From Halichondria panicea (Eukaryota; Porifera; Demospongiae; Suberitida; Halichondriidae): a DNA stretch of 64,000 nucleotides. Shown here in pieces: positions 38,176 to 47,023 of the stretch. The first letter of the stretch is position 1. The number at the start of each line of letters is the position of its first letter. A program made the position numbers and the translations under genes. The notes below the pieces were generated by a model that saw nothing but the letters and a program-made list of their open reading frames with translations, was not told the origin of the DNA and did no database searches. Location of the stretch: the NCBI RefSeq assembly GCF_963675165.1, contig NC_087390.1, positions 5,990,250-6,054,249 on the forward strand, in the 5' to 3' direction.

Positions 38176-39231
38176 GCTGACAAGACAGTTCGTGAGGTGA
38201 AGGAGAGGCTGTTGGTTGCTAAGGGCAACCCGGGACTTGACAAGGTGTCAGACGTCAACGTACTATGTGGAGTGCTCAAAGATTTCTTCATTAAACTGAA
38301 AGAGCCGCTACTCACCTTCAAGCTACACAGTACCTTCATCAAAGCCACAGGTGAGAAACAAAGCAGTAATTGGAATAGTCCCTTGTACAATAGCTGTGCC
38401 TATAAAGATACAATAGAAGATAGTATGCGGCAAAGCATACAATACACTACACTGCTGTAGCTCTACACAAAGCATTTCCATAATTTGAAGCTTTACAGAT
38501 ATTCACTGGAGGAACAGTTGATAACTGGGAAGAGAGCACTGCTGCATATTAATTGTGTATTTTCCTCTCCCCCCTCAGAGTGCACTTCTGATGAGGATGG
38601 GCTAGGCGCCACCCTGGAGGCCATTGCTTGTCTCCCTCCTCCCAACAAGGACACTCTAGCCTTCCTCATACTACATCTACAGAGGGTGGCTGCTCAACAC
38701 CAGGCCAACAAGATGCCAATGGTCAGTCTGGCTAAGGTGTTCGGACCAACTATCGTAGGTGAGCCACATCAGCAGATAATTATGTCTGTTGTGTTTAGTT
38801 GTACACAATTTCTGGTCCTTTGAGTGTCTCAATTTAACTACCAAATAATTATAATGTCGCATTGATTATACCAGGAGCCCATAGATAAGAGAAGGAGCGG
38901 CTGACTACGGGGATCACGTTTCGTAAGTGGTTATGACCGCATTTCCATATTATCCAGAGTCACTAAGTGGTTGAATCCCTACACGTGTTATACGCAATAC
39001 AAGGCTGCGGTTTGCAAGCACTTAGTCGCTTCCATAAAGGAAGTGCGGTTTCACCGGCAATTACGAAACGTGATCCCCGAGTATACGTTAAAGTCAGCCG
39101 CTCCTTCTCTTATTTATGGGCTCCTGATTATAGCTACAATAGGTTTGAATTTGCAAAAAGATTATTTCAATAATTATTTACCGTACATTCAATGTTTTCA
39201 GCTTCTTATTATCTCATTACCCTCCCCCCCT

Positions 39232-39286
<55 letters not shown>

Positions 39287-40051
39287 AGGACATGCTACTG
39301 CCAAGCCGGAGGCCTCAGTGATGTGGCAGGACACACAGAAACAACCTAAAGTGATGCAACGACTGCTCACCATCTCCCCAGACTATTGGAGACAATACCT
39401 CTCACCAGTTGACAACCCAGAGCCCCCAGTGTCACCCACTCTCTCTGCTCAGTCCAGCCCTGGAGTACTCAACTCACCAGCCACACCAGAACTGAGACCA
39501 GGTGAGTGGGTGGGAGTTAGGGGTCCAGTTTTTTTACTAGAGTATAGTGTTTACCATTTTTACCAACCATACATAGTGATACAGTTCTCGTTTCCAGTCT
39601 ATTGAGTGTTTGTAGTGAAGAATGTACATGTTCTGTGTTTGTTGTAGTTAATTACCTCTCCCCCCTCTCCTGCAGTACCTGAGAGTCCATTCCTTGGGTC
39701 CTGTCAGTCCCCCAGGAGTAGGGCCAGACCACCACACATGGCTAGGTGAGCACATTCATTAAGTACTAGGGTATCTAGCTTTGCAGGAACACCAGATGAA
39801 ACTTATACAGGTGACTGTAGATGAATAATAATAATAATGTATCGGTACTGAAGAGTATCATAATTGAGGGGTGTTTTGCTGCTGTCACCAATTGCTTTTA
39901 AAGTGTACATGACCACTGGTCACTACTATTCATAAATTCCGAGAACCAGTTCTCTCTATTCATTCTTTGTTTCCTTCCCTGCAGGCTCGGACCCACCCCA
40001 GTGACCAATAGAACCAGAAGAGCTGGAAACTTCTTTGCTCCCCTCAACTGA
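24178..40051 (+). CDS. RACGAP1: RACGAP1 homologue (centralspindlin Rho-family GAP), complete
   Basis: Twenty exons, 2097 bases, 698 aa (human 632), all phases matching: 24178-24250, 24366-24445, 24668-24708, 25011-25071, 33781-33911, 34183-34264, 34375-34419, 34539-34607, 35006-35219, 36149-36298, 36668-36798, 36983-37039, 37161-37206, 37347-37438, 37656-37774, 38175-38350, 38579-38758, 39289-39501, 39676-39745, 39985-40051. The N-terminal coiled coil (ENNELCALR, FDYQMKKRLEAEENL) is where RACGAP1 binds KIF23/MKLP1 in animals. A C1 domain follows (HTF, then CTVCHKKIKF, CRDCRAICHEECKNKVPVPC). The RhoGAP domain carries the arginine finger in GLYRVPG and ends near MVSLAKVFGPTIVG. Centralspindlin drives cytokinesis. 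Intron 4 is 8.7 kb and holds three genes. Exons 16 and 18 have CA runs as pyrimidine tracts. Confidence 0.93.
24776..24893. repeat. GGATATGCA palindrome (MITE-like)
   Basis: A fold-back sequence: 'ggaggatatatgggtgcatatcctcc' and 'atatcctccgctaccatggttac' on the two arms, with a centre 'ccgaggcatagccgatggg'. It lies in RACGAP1 intron 3. Relatives are at 13190-13290 and 49252-49390. Confidence 0.6.
25072..26778. other. First part of RACGAP1 intron 4, no gene seen
   Basis: About 1.7 kb of AT-rich sequence before the first nested gene. Parts match 13508-14000 of the duplicate (for example 'gtgtgtgcacatcactgg'). I see no open frame of note and no clear transposon ends. Confidence 0.5.
26779..28029 (+). 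CDS. Coiled-coil protein nested in RACGAP1 intron 4
   Basis: One exon, 416 aa, from MSQDQEQSSKNEQ. Residues 1-115 are polar and probably disordered. Residues of about 120-405 are a nearly continuous coiled coil with many KE pairs; two short near-repeats (SVSKEEHEAVLKAQRS and SIPKEEHEATVMAK) close it. No membrane anchor is visible. AATAAA lies about 35 bases after the stop. It has no counterpart in the 12.5-19 kb duplicate, so it was gained there or lost here in the other copy. It resembles its nested neighbours only in overall design (disordered head plus coiled coil). No named family recognised. Confidence 0.75.
   Translation: MSQDQEQSSKNEQTNVTQESGFSDRVDDLGPIGSEQPVTGLGAATNGHAVLNGASMFIQNFGDVPPDLSITSHVDELDLLPGSVSAASGSDVVGASQLVGNKGTVLKRRVSASELSSSDESLDLEAALQKNKMKRKDISKLKKELDATKENFSMELKQQKKGNETLIFKLTQKEKEVELLKESHRVEMELLQEKVQKKDEEVQKVKEQLAETEKNSNTQKMGLLKHVQKLQEECKQLISHNEQEKDKYEQQIEKLELSLEHAKIDAKKAESELAELHVEVEKSKLKHKKKRLRLREEIVELREKILAMRDQESKIKLEEAEARVELEREKRRGSLSVSEVEQLKQQHKEELSNIQEEFIYSKAALAAQKSISVSKEEHEAVLKAQRSNSIPKEEHEATVMAKDVEIKKLKNVLASQ
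28147..28300. mobile_element. TA-target MITE, degenerate
   Basis: 'actgtatagcaggtaat' and inverted 'attacctgctataactgt' ends, related to the CCGTATAGCG family at 6559 and 35286. It lies between two nested genes in RACGAP1 intron 4. Confidence 0.5.
28763..28895. repeat. Fold-back element
   Basis: Arms of about 45 bases: TTAGACACTGTTTAGGAAG, then 'ttctacatgatttagaag', and the inverted complement at 28850-28895. The loop contains 'gggctggttgtagtatccc' and 'gggttctactagccc', itself partly inverted. No target duplication is clear. Confidence 0.65.
29108..29145 (+). repeat. CA microsatellite
   Basis: A pure CA run of about 36 bases in RACGAP1 intron 4, not next to a splice site. Confidence 0.85.
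29243..29440. repeat. Inverted-repeat element
   Basis: Ends 'gtattactagaatattt' and 'aaaacattctagtaatac' are complementary over about 18 bases, with 'tttgcgaa/ttcgcaa' motifs inside. Probably a MITE of the TA-target type. Confidence 0.5.
29975..31564 (+). CDS. Coiled-coil protein, nested paralogue 2
   Basis: One exon, 529 aa, starting MSKESSKSTSTGASNSTRRT. A disordered head of about 165 residues is followed by a coiled coil at about 170-420, with a run of Gln-rich near-repeats (LQREKDSSQAQVQRLQSEND type) at its end. The tail has the conserved LSSLRPSTGTQNSLTESTG segment. It is the counterpart of 14660-16048, with which it shares promoter-proximal sequence, so the pair arose when the LSM12/RACGAP1 block was duplicated. 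It lies in RACGAP1 intron 4 on the same strand, about 490 bases before the CARD-like/death-domain gene. Linked evolution suggests a related role, which is inference. Confidence 0.75.
   Translation: MSKESSKSTSTGASNSTRRTSQPLDDMPKLVTNEQESGFGGDMTNPSEIAGETETGQGGAASGSDTWAVVPVPSSGAQTKSAYQNVMGQDTAIQGVEIPTEDQGTNRENRTYINGDGNLTVVSLNETEGVVPVLEAANANGQQEMVLPSNQQNVLGEPQAQATGIDAISNHLVAIQRESEKKNAELKKVKKELAECKLNESQLKEEVDKLTKEIEELRKEKRNLEQELHRKEEETKKTKEEQQQHIMELEVELQKMEVKVESVRKRLAEVEKESDVETKKLKEYIKTLENERTDLKSTVTKLQVDQQNNYIESQKKIFALKDELNKKKDEEIERTKKLFELELQYSRAETKIANQKTQLLEQKCQLERNEHKEQLQIEKNEHIQQLQREKDSSQAQVQRLQSENDSSQAHIQQLLSQIKKENSIEGATNEPKSSQTTPTLVDPPPSCIDHQTSETESSASLSSLRPSTGTQNSLTESTGAPSRTSSTPGDVEQSTESIETKTNGDVQPGKAGFTISDSTLDIPELQDTT
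31713..31765. mobile_element. 53-bp MITE, TAGCCTC family
   Basis: Starts TAGCCTCCTTCAC and ends CTGGAATCGAGGCTA. Flanks gtaccttag (31704-31712) and gtaccttaa (31766-31774) match at 8 of 9 bases. Confidence 0.8.
31856..31913. mobile_element. 58-bp MITE, TAGCCTC family
   Basis: Almost entirely palindromic: TAGCCTCGATTCAAGGCC, then 'gattaaaat', and the complement. Flanks 31847-31855 and 31914-31922 are both agcttagta, a perfect 9-base target duplication. Confidence 0.9.
31933..31978. mobile_element. 46-bp MITE, TAGCCTC family
   Basis: TAGCCTCGATTCAAGGCC and its complement with only about 10 bases between. Flanks 31924-31932 and 31979-31987 are both gtacatagc, a perfect 9-base target duplication. 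It is only 19 bases from the preceding element, and the two share sequence. Confidence 0.9.
32052..33655 (+). CDS. CARD-like / death domain / coiled coil / tail-anchored protein
   Basis: Two exons, 32052-32706 and 32832-33655, joined phase 492 codons. Residues of about 15-105 are a CARD-like death fold (LVKELEPSITSVAHSCREAD, then NKHKARKLVNAVSDGIE, then FEKAAVKLEASLAER), similar to the gene at 40294. Residues of about 135-215 are a death domain (EIGKHLSYWKKYAKALRL, VLELWSHKYIATYRILGEVC). A coiled coil follows in exon 2 (about 355-440). A C-terminal hydrophobic segment (AVFVGSAVSCVVFILLSMSF) is followed by MHRHR, as in tail-anchored proteins. CARD plus C-terminal anchor recalls MAVS, though the added DD and coiled coil differ. 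Codon 13 is TAG (32088-32090) where the relative has Glu; the next Met is far downstream. It is thus a gene with an alternative start, a fresh null allele or a young pseudogene. Confidence 0.65.
35286..35448. mobile_element. TA-target MITE, CCGTATAGCG family
   Basis: Ends CCGTATAGCGGGTAATTTTC and a weaker complement (AAAATTACCGGCTGTGTACAG), with TA on both sides. In RACGAP1 intron 9. Confidence 0.6.
35821..36148 (+). repeat. 70-bp tandem repeat carrying a splice acceptor, five copies
   Basis: Units of about 70 bases ('acacaccacactaatcc', 'ctgcattgttgtacccccc', then ACAG, then 'ctatggaaaagctac') at about 35821, 35891, 35961, 36031 and 36106. The last unit ends in the real acceptor of RACGAP1 exon 10 at 36149. 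Each earlier unit holds the same CCCCACAG and first exon bases, so four spare acceptors precede the real one. The paralogue at 8190-8212 has a single unit. Confidence 0.9.
38124..38173 (+). repeat. CA microsatellite forming acceptor of RACGAP1 exon 16
   Basis: A CA run with two CTCA interruptions leads directly into ACAG at the exon 16 boundary (38175). There is no ordinary pyrimidine tract. Confidence 0.9.
38872..39126. mobile_element. hAT-like MITE in RACGAP1 intron 17
   Basis: Ends CAGGAGCCCATAGATAAGAG and the complement, with long arms (rggagcggctgac, ggggatcacgtttcgtaa). Short flanking direct repeats of attata are present on both sides (38865-38870 and 39127-39132). Confidence 0.6.
39234..39284 (+). 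repeat. CA microsatellite at acceptor of RACGAP1 exon 18
   Basis: A pure CA run of about 50 bases followed by CTCAG at the exon 18 boundary (39289). Confidence 0.9.
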
Positions 40052-40293
40052 ACACTAACTTTGAACTGACTGCACATGAACAATATAATTATTGCTTGTT
40101 TTAATACATGTACCATCACCTTGCATTCTAGCTTACGTGAATTTACACTCCGATAATTAATTATGTTGCTACATACCCCACACAGGGATCGAACAATAAT
40201 TATTATAGAGGCCTAAAAAGGGCTAGGGGCGGTGCACCCTGCAGCTGACCACAAAATTATTGCATGAGGTAGCTAATTCTAGATCTAGTTGAA

Positions 40294-41381
40294 ATGGCAG
40301 CTTTGAAAACTTTCGAGAGTAACTACGCGGATCTTGTTAGGATAGTTTCTCCGTCGATCAATCATGTAGCAGATGAATGCAGAGCAGCTTTGATTATTGG
40401 ACCAGACACATATGAGAAAGTCATGCAAGCATCCAAAATCCAAAGTGACAAAGCAAGAGATCTTCTCCAGGAAATATCCTCACGTATAGAGTTCCAAGCA
40501 AAGCAAAGAAATATCAAGCCAGAAAATTGTGTATTTACAATGTTTGTTCAGATTCTCAAGAAAGAGCCAAGTCTTGAGAGCATTGCTCTGAAACTGGAGG
40601 AAACTCTGGCTGATATTGAATTACGTTCTAGCCCAAATATTAACGCAGTCGATTCTGGTGTGGTTAGGGATCAGAGCGTTAGTGTACTTTCTAGGGAGGA
40701 TAGTATATCAGGGGACGAATCAATGCTGTTATCCGAGTCCGATGCTTCTCTGAATGCTCCAACAGCAGAAAGCAGTCAATCACAGGCACCAGTGTTTTAT
40801 GTTGGTGGAATAAATTCGAGTGTTAATTTGAGGGAGCAAATTTCAGACTTGAAGGCTACTGACGCTGAAAAAGAGGTTATAATCAAAGAGCTTGAGGATA
40901 AGTTAGAGACAACTACCCACGAGAAGAATGAGACTGAGCTGAAACTTAAAGCAGCCGAAAAAAGGATTGATTTGCTGTCAAAGGATAGTGACAAAAAGAT
41001 AGCAGAACTAAACAGTCATATAAAAGAGTTAAGAGAAAAGGCTGCTAGAAAAGAAAAAGAGGATGCAAGAATGAAAAAACAACACAAACAAGAGATAAGC
41101 AAGTTGGAAAATGAATTAAGTACGAACAAAGAGATGTTCAATGAAAACAAGATTCAGATGATGGAAGAAATAATTTATGTGGCCTAAAAGATAAAGTGAA
41201 TGCCTATCAGATAGAAGAGGAAAAGTTGAAGAGAAAAATAGAAGAGGCCAAACGCGAGACAGCAGAAGTAAGTCAGAAATTAGCAGAAGAACAGAAACAG
41301 AAACTGGAGACTGAGAATAAAAGGCTACAAGAAAAAGTAGCTCTCATGGTGAAGCAAATGGCAGAGATGAGTACTAAGTAA
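40294..41381 (+). CDS. CARD-like coiled-coil protein, one frameshift
   Basis: A single exon starting MAALKTFESNYADLVRIVSP. Residues 10-115 are a CARD-like death fold (INHVADECRAALIIGPDTYE, SDKARDLLQEISSRIE, LESIALKLEETLADIE), closest to that of the 32052 gene. Residues 180-297 form a coiled coil. The frame ends at 41187 (EEIIYVA), but the next frame continues at once with a coiled coil to 41381 (GLKDKVNAYQIEEEKL, ending AEMSTK). So a single base loss near 41170-41184 truncates the protein, or the assembly has an error there. Without it the protein would be about 361 aa. It starts 242 bases after the RACGAP1 stop, on the same strand. No death domain or membrane anchor is seen. Confidence 0.7.
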
Positions 41382-41915
41382 CATCAGTATAGAGACACAT
41401 AATAATATACCTCCATTATGTAATTTCCTGTTTGGTGCACGATCTTCCCTTTCTGGGTATAATTATAATAAGAAGACCTATAATATTATAGTCTCTAATT
41501 TGGCCTATATCATGTTTATTTTTAAATAATAATTATTATGGCCATGTGTTTTTGTGCAATAGCTATCTATAATATCGTGTTCTATAATTATAGTTCAGTT
41601 GGGCACTCCACCTCAAGCTTAACAACATGCATTAACACACATGCATCCATAAAGCCAGTAGAAATTGGTACAATTGTTATACAAATCATAATAATCATAA
41701 TAATCATAATTATTAATCATAATTGGTTGTCTCTAATGATTATTGTGAATCATGTGAGATAAAAAACTGTACACACTTAATTAATTAATAGACACCACTC
41801 CACGTTCCTTAACTTGATGTCCGTAATATTTACAAATGAGTTTTGTCTTTTGTTTTCTTGTGGGGAACTGCATAAACTAGTAAAATAGACCAACATGAAA
41901 AATGTTGTCTCACCT
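41382..41915. other. AT-rich spacer between convergent genes
   Basis: I see no gene. It contains runs of 'ataatcataat' and no TIR pair that I can define. It separates two convergent death-fold genes. Confidence 0.4.
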
Positions 41916-44900
41916 CTAAGTATTTTCAGTGGCCTCTAAATTGTCACCAGTGATGAGGGGTGGTTGAGACAAGTCCTCTATATATGACGGAGCAATTTAT
42001 ACAGTTTGCATTAAGAATTTTACTAACCTTTGACAATCTTGCAAATCTCAGTGGCTTCAGTAGCATGACCACAGCTTAGACACACATTAATGAGGTGATG
42101 ATAGGTGGCATTGAAGGCATGAAGCTGATGCCACTTCTCCAGCACTAGTAGAGTCTTCATTTCGTTGGTGCTCAATAGTTTATGATCATCTATGTCCTGT
42201 ATTTGAGACTGAGTCAGTTCCAGGGCTTTAGCGTACATTAGCCAGTTCGCAAGGAGAGGGGCTATTCTTTTTAAATTCTTCTCTGAACATTCTTTTTTTA
42301 AGAGATCTTCGTCGATGCCTACACGATATACCAACTGGTCCATATTCAACACTGGACACTCGATTGCCCTGACTGTGCCTATATACATAAACGATACAAT
42401 GTGATATTGTTGCTAAGGCATACCTAACCACCCACAGATACCTGATTCTCTGCCAGTCATGGTTATCAGGTCACCACAATCTGCACAAGAACAATTGAAG
42501 ACACCGACAGAAGCCAATTAGATCAATACCTTGCAGCCACTGATGAGGTGCTGGTGGGTATGGTGCATATCCCTGAGGTGCTTGTGTGTATGGTGCATAT
42601 CCCTGAGGTGCTGGTGGGTATGGTGCATATCGTATTTGTGGAAAAGTGTATCCTGCATGTATACAGAATAATAATGAGTCTCACTTTACACTTTACACGT
42701 TGCAAAGAGCAAACCTCGAGTGAATCCTGGCACTGATTGGAGCAGCGCTGCATGTGCAAAACATATAGTTACCTCAAGTTATACATTATTTTAACAACTT
42801 ACGGTACTGGGTGGGTGGTTGGTAGACATTGGAGGATGGTACTAAAGCACAACTTGGTGGAACTTGGTTCACGACAGAAGTATCTTGCCCTTTACTGGGA
42901 CGGTATGCGTCAATTTCAATCTGCATTTGGTTTGGTTCATCAGCACCATCCAGGGTAACCAAGTAGGAGCAAGCAGGGACTTCCACTCCAAGGTCTCGTG
43001 TTAAGGTAGCTTTCAATCGTCGTGATCTAATCTTTCTACCAGGTTTGAACGAATCCACTCTACTCTGACGTATCTGCAGATTTATAACGAACCAATAATT
43101 ATGTATCCTATAATTAGTACTATAATACTATAATTATACGTATATACAATGTTGAAAAATTACGATGTTTGATACAGTGTTCAACTTACGCATGGAGTGA
43201 CAGTTGGTAACAGATTCCACTCTCCAATGGTTACGCCACCAGCCATTGGAATGTCTAGAATTATTTTGTCTTTCTTGAACTCTACCTCCAAGTGTGACCT
43301 CTCTTTTGCTCCCACCTCTTTGAAGTACTCCTTAGTTGCCTATAAATCGTTAATTAATTAATTAATTAGCTAAATAATTTATATTATTATACAAGACTTA
43401 CAGTGATGTGGGCTTCATCATCCCATGTGATGACAAAATGAATTTCCAGTGTTTGGGGATCACATTGCTGATAATACAGACTGGCAATGTACTCTCTTTC
43501 CACATCCTCTCCTGTCACAGCTAGTCCACTAAAGTGGTTCAGCTCCAGTGATCCGTATGAGCTGTGCTTTGTGAACGAGCCACGCCCTTCAAGCTGCTTG
43601 AATGTGTAGGGCATACTCTCTTGGGAGCAATGTGCTCTCACAAATGAGAGCTTGGTGGAGCTGGTCATCTTGGCACAGTGCTGTATCTCGACTGTCAGCT
43701 GCTGTTGGAATCGACACAAGGGAAGAGGACGTATCCAGAAGACACCGCTGACCAATTGGAGATTTTCGGGAAACTGGTACTGTCCAGCTACACTGGCCAT
43801 GATGTCTAGTTGACACTGGTCAACACCAGCTGGCAGGGAGCCCTGGAGTATGGTGAGCTTGAACCCATATTCCGCCCAATAAAATGCATTTGCTGAGTTA
43901 GTGATGATAATGGTAGTGTGAGCTAATACTTCAACACCTGGGAGGTCTGTGTGAACAAGACACAATGAACACACAATACTGTATTGATATAGGTACTCAC
44001 TAAATGGCTCTTTAATCACTTCGATTTTCCCAGTAAAAGTATCTTGTGTCATTCCTTCAGGGATTGGTTCCATCTCATTCAGTAGGAGTCCTGTTTGCAA
44101 ATAGTGTTCCTCATTTTGTCTGTGAATTTCATTTTTCCAATATTTCGTTTTCTGCTGATTGAATGCTTTGTTTGGATGTATTACTTGTTCAGTTTCTCTT
44201 ACTTTTGATTCGCTATGATACTGAATTCGAAGTTGTTCATTTGTCATTTTCAACAACGCTTTCTTTTCTTCAACTATCATTTCATGCTCAGCTCGTTCTT
44301 CTTCAAGGTGATGTTCCAACTGGGCTCGAGATTGCTCTAAGACTTCTAACTTTCGCTGGAGTTCTGAAGTGTCTTTTAGGTATTTTTTTTCTTTCTCCTT
44401 TAATTTTACTTGTGTCAATTGTTCGTTCTCTACATGCTGCTCAATTTCTGCCAGGAATTCAGCTATCAACCGGGTTTTTTCCGCAAAATGTTGCTCAATT
44501 TGCTCTTGCCATTGCTTCCAAAAATAAGGTGGCTCAGTCATCTCAGAAACTTTAGCTGTATCGGAAAAAACAGATGAGTGGTATAAGTGTAAATTATCAA
44601 CTAACCCTGCAGCAAAGTTGGAGGCAATACTTCAGTAGTATAAGGAACAACCGAGTACGTACAACCACCGGTATCACACACTTCAAGTGGTGGCATCACA
44701 GTGGCTAGACTGAATTGTGACAGTTCAGCTCTAAACTTTGATGTGGTTTCTTCAACCTGACCTTCGACTGATACTAAGCCGGGTGACAGTTTCGAAGTTT
44801 GCGTATTATCAGTGTCTAACCCTGAGTCTTTGGGTGACGGTTCAGTACAAGCTTGTGGACTGTCATTGCAATTGTCAATGTTTGATTCCAACAGGAGACT

Positions 44901-44982
44901 AGTATCAGGCAACCGATGTGCATTCTGTATATGCAATTGAAAAGCTAAATCTAGATCTATAGCTATAAAAAACATCATTTTA
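41916..44982 (-). CDS. Coiled-coil / ZU5 / death-domain protein
   Basis: Main exons on the minus strand: about 44607-44925, 44001-44556 (coiled coil), 43402-43946 (ZU5, from LPGVEVLAHTT), 43190-43339, 42803-43073, 42531-42655 (Pro-rich YAPYPPAPQG repeats), one or two small exons near 42440-42745, 42028-42378 (death domain: LLKKECSEKNLKRIAPLLAN, LLVLEKWHQLHAFNATYHHL) and 41916-41977, which ends at TAG. The ZU5 part shows FKLTILQGSLPAGVDQC and LTVEIQHCAKM. ZU5 plus death domain occurs in PIDD1, UNC5 and ankyrins, where it supports assembly of signalling complexes. An exon-like piece near 45030-45102 duplicates the LLESN segment of the 44.9 kb exon, so the true start may lie further upstream. 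The gene at 54307-59317 is its paralogue. Exact small exons are uncertain. Confidence 0.7.
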
Positions 44983-45197
44983 GAGAGAGCAGAACTAGAT
45001 TCTCCTCATGCACACATGTTGTCTGACCTGGTGTGAATCAGGTGAGTTCCCAGTCTCATCTACATTCGATTCCAGTAGGGGAAGGCTCCTGAGTGACCTG
45101 CTGTGAAGGCACCAGCAGTTCCCCATTCGCTGCCAGAAGTTCTTAGTCTCGGTGTCATAGGCGCGAGTGACTCCAAATAATGACTCCCGGTCACTCC

Positions 45198-45364
45198 TAG
45201 CCTCGATCCCAGGCCTTACTTTTTCTTGCTGTTGTCACTGTTCATCCTGAAAGAAGTGAGGCAGCAAAGAAAGAAATGGGCGTACAGTAAAAAAGTAAGC
45301 TCTCCTTTAGCCTCGATTCCAGGCCGCTCTCAGTTGAGAGACAAGAGGGCTGGGATCGAGGCTA
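45198..45364. mobile_element. Two TAGCCTC-family fragments
   Basis: An element start at 45198 (TAGCCTCGATCCCAGGCC) followed by a piece also present at 45545-45665, then a second short fold-back element 45308-45364 (ends TAGCCTCGATTCC and GGGATCGAGGCTA). Flanks of the second are gctctcctt and gctctaact, a poor match. Probably nested and partly deleted insertions in the LINE remnant. Confidence 0.55.
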
Positions 45365-45497
45365 GCTCTAACTCTACGTCTATTTCTTTCTTTATTCCTC
45401 CAATTAATACCGTATTTTATCTTGTTGAACGATTAATACAGTATTTTATCTTATATAACTGGAAGCTCAGCAACATCCCTAAAACATGCAACTGTGG

Positions 45498-47023
45498 TAG
45501 TTGGGCCGGAGTCCAACCAACGCTGCGCTCTGGGTTGGGTATCAGTAGCCTCGTTCCCAGGCCTTACTTTTTCTTGCTGTTGTCACTGTTCATCCATAAA
45601 CATAAGAAAGACATAGTGAGGCAGCAAAGAAAGAAATGGGCGTACAGTTAAGAAAACGTAAGGCCTGGTTTGGGAAATCGCGTGATCCACAAGGATTTTT
45701 ATGAACGTGGGCGATATGTAGCCCACAATCGTGACGTAAGGTATTCTCCCACGCATTCGGAGTAAGACTGTACTGTACTGCACTGAGACAACCACCAAGC
45801 TGTGCTGCAAGTCAGATCAGAGAACCAGCGTGGCCAGCTCTGGTGGCAGTAGCTACCTGCTATGATAATGATGACTAAGCTATTCTACTATAGCATGTAG
45901 AAAGACACAAGAAAAGGTAATAGTGATAGAATCTAAACACACAATCTAGACTAGTAGATCATCTAGCTAAGCCTAAGGTATAGCTAGCTATAGTGCTTGC
46001 AAACTTCCAGTTCCAAGTCCATGTCCAGCTTGCTGCAGGCAAAGTTTTACTAGTCGTAGACCTCTGCGTGGGCAGTCCAACATCTCTAGCTCAGTATGCC
46101 CACGCTCATTTTCACCCTTCTACCACCCTTCTACCCTCACGCGACTTCCCGATACAGGCTCTCCTTTTTCCTAACTTTACGTCTATTTCTTTCTTTATTC
46201 CTCCAATTAATACCGTATTTTATCTCATTGAACGAATAATACAGTATTTTATCTTATTGAACGATTGTGATAAAGAACAGAAAAAGGAGAGCCTGTGTAG
46301 AGGCTAGGGTATCAGTACATAGCAGTTTTGTTCCACAGGTACTTGAGACAGAGTATGAATATTGTTTAATCTTTAAGTGGCTGACAACCGCATGGCTCAG
46401 GGGTGCGATATAAAGAAATCAATTAACTATTTGGATGGCTATTCTAGCTGACTGGATCTAGCTATAGTTGTTTTGGAATTCAAGAAAGACCTCAGACTCT
46501 TAGAGAAAGTAGAAGAATACTGTAGCCTGTAATATAAGATTTAGTACAGGCAGAAATAAACTTTTTCATAATAGTTAGACATCTAGCACAAGGAGAGGTA
46601 CAGCCAGCTATAAGACTACCCCAAGGCTTCTGAGAAGCTTTTCGAAGACCAAAGAAGGCATACATAACACAGGTTTTGTCCAAACTAATGATCTAATCTT
46701 ATTGGTAGCACAACAAAACTTAAAACAAAGACAAGTCCTTTTAATTAATTAATACATACTGTTCAAGCTTCATTCATAGATGCTAAGATAGACTATGCTT
46801 CTTTTCTAGTAGCCTAGATATCCAGCAGGAGCTGTTTCTGCATTCTCCAGAGAAATACAGTGTCCCAGCTCGCCTTGTCAGCTAAATTGAGCTGTAAGGT
46901 TTCCCACTTGAACGCAGCAATCTGATTGGGCTGCAAATTTCTTGCAGTGGGAACAAAACTGCTACATGTACATGTACTGATACCCAACCATGAGCGAAGC
47001 GTTGGTTGGACTCCGCCCAACTA
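45498..47023. mobile_element. TAGTTGGGC-family TIR element with 9-bp target duplication
   Basis: Starts TAGTTGGGCCGGAGTCCAAC and ends with the complement of TAGTTGGGCGGAGTCCAACC; the arms run on to 'gggttgggtatcagta', about 50 bases. Flanks 45489-45497 and 47024-47032 are both caactgtgg, a perfect 9-base duplication, and removing the element restores the LINE reading frame. The interior has no transposase; it contains a nested TAGCCTC-type piece and a copy of the 'ccaattaataccgtattttatc' LINE-associated repeat. The first 13 or so bases agree with the transposon at 59473. Confidence 0.88.
46158..46300. repeat. Inverted-repeat unit AGGCTCTCCTTTTT
   Basis: AGGCTCTCCTTTTTCC at the left and its complement at the right, enclosing 'ctatttctttctttattcc' and two 'cagtattttatcttattgaacga' units. 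Related sequence is at 45365-45470 and 47818-47875. Confidence 0.5.

Noticed and set aside
45226-45651. 141-codon frame
   Set aside because: It runs through nested MITE and LINE-derived repeats. Only the piece reading WKLSNIPKTCNCG is LINE protein.
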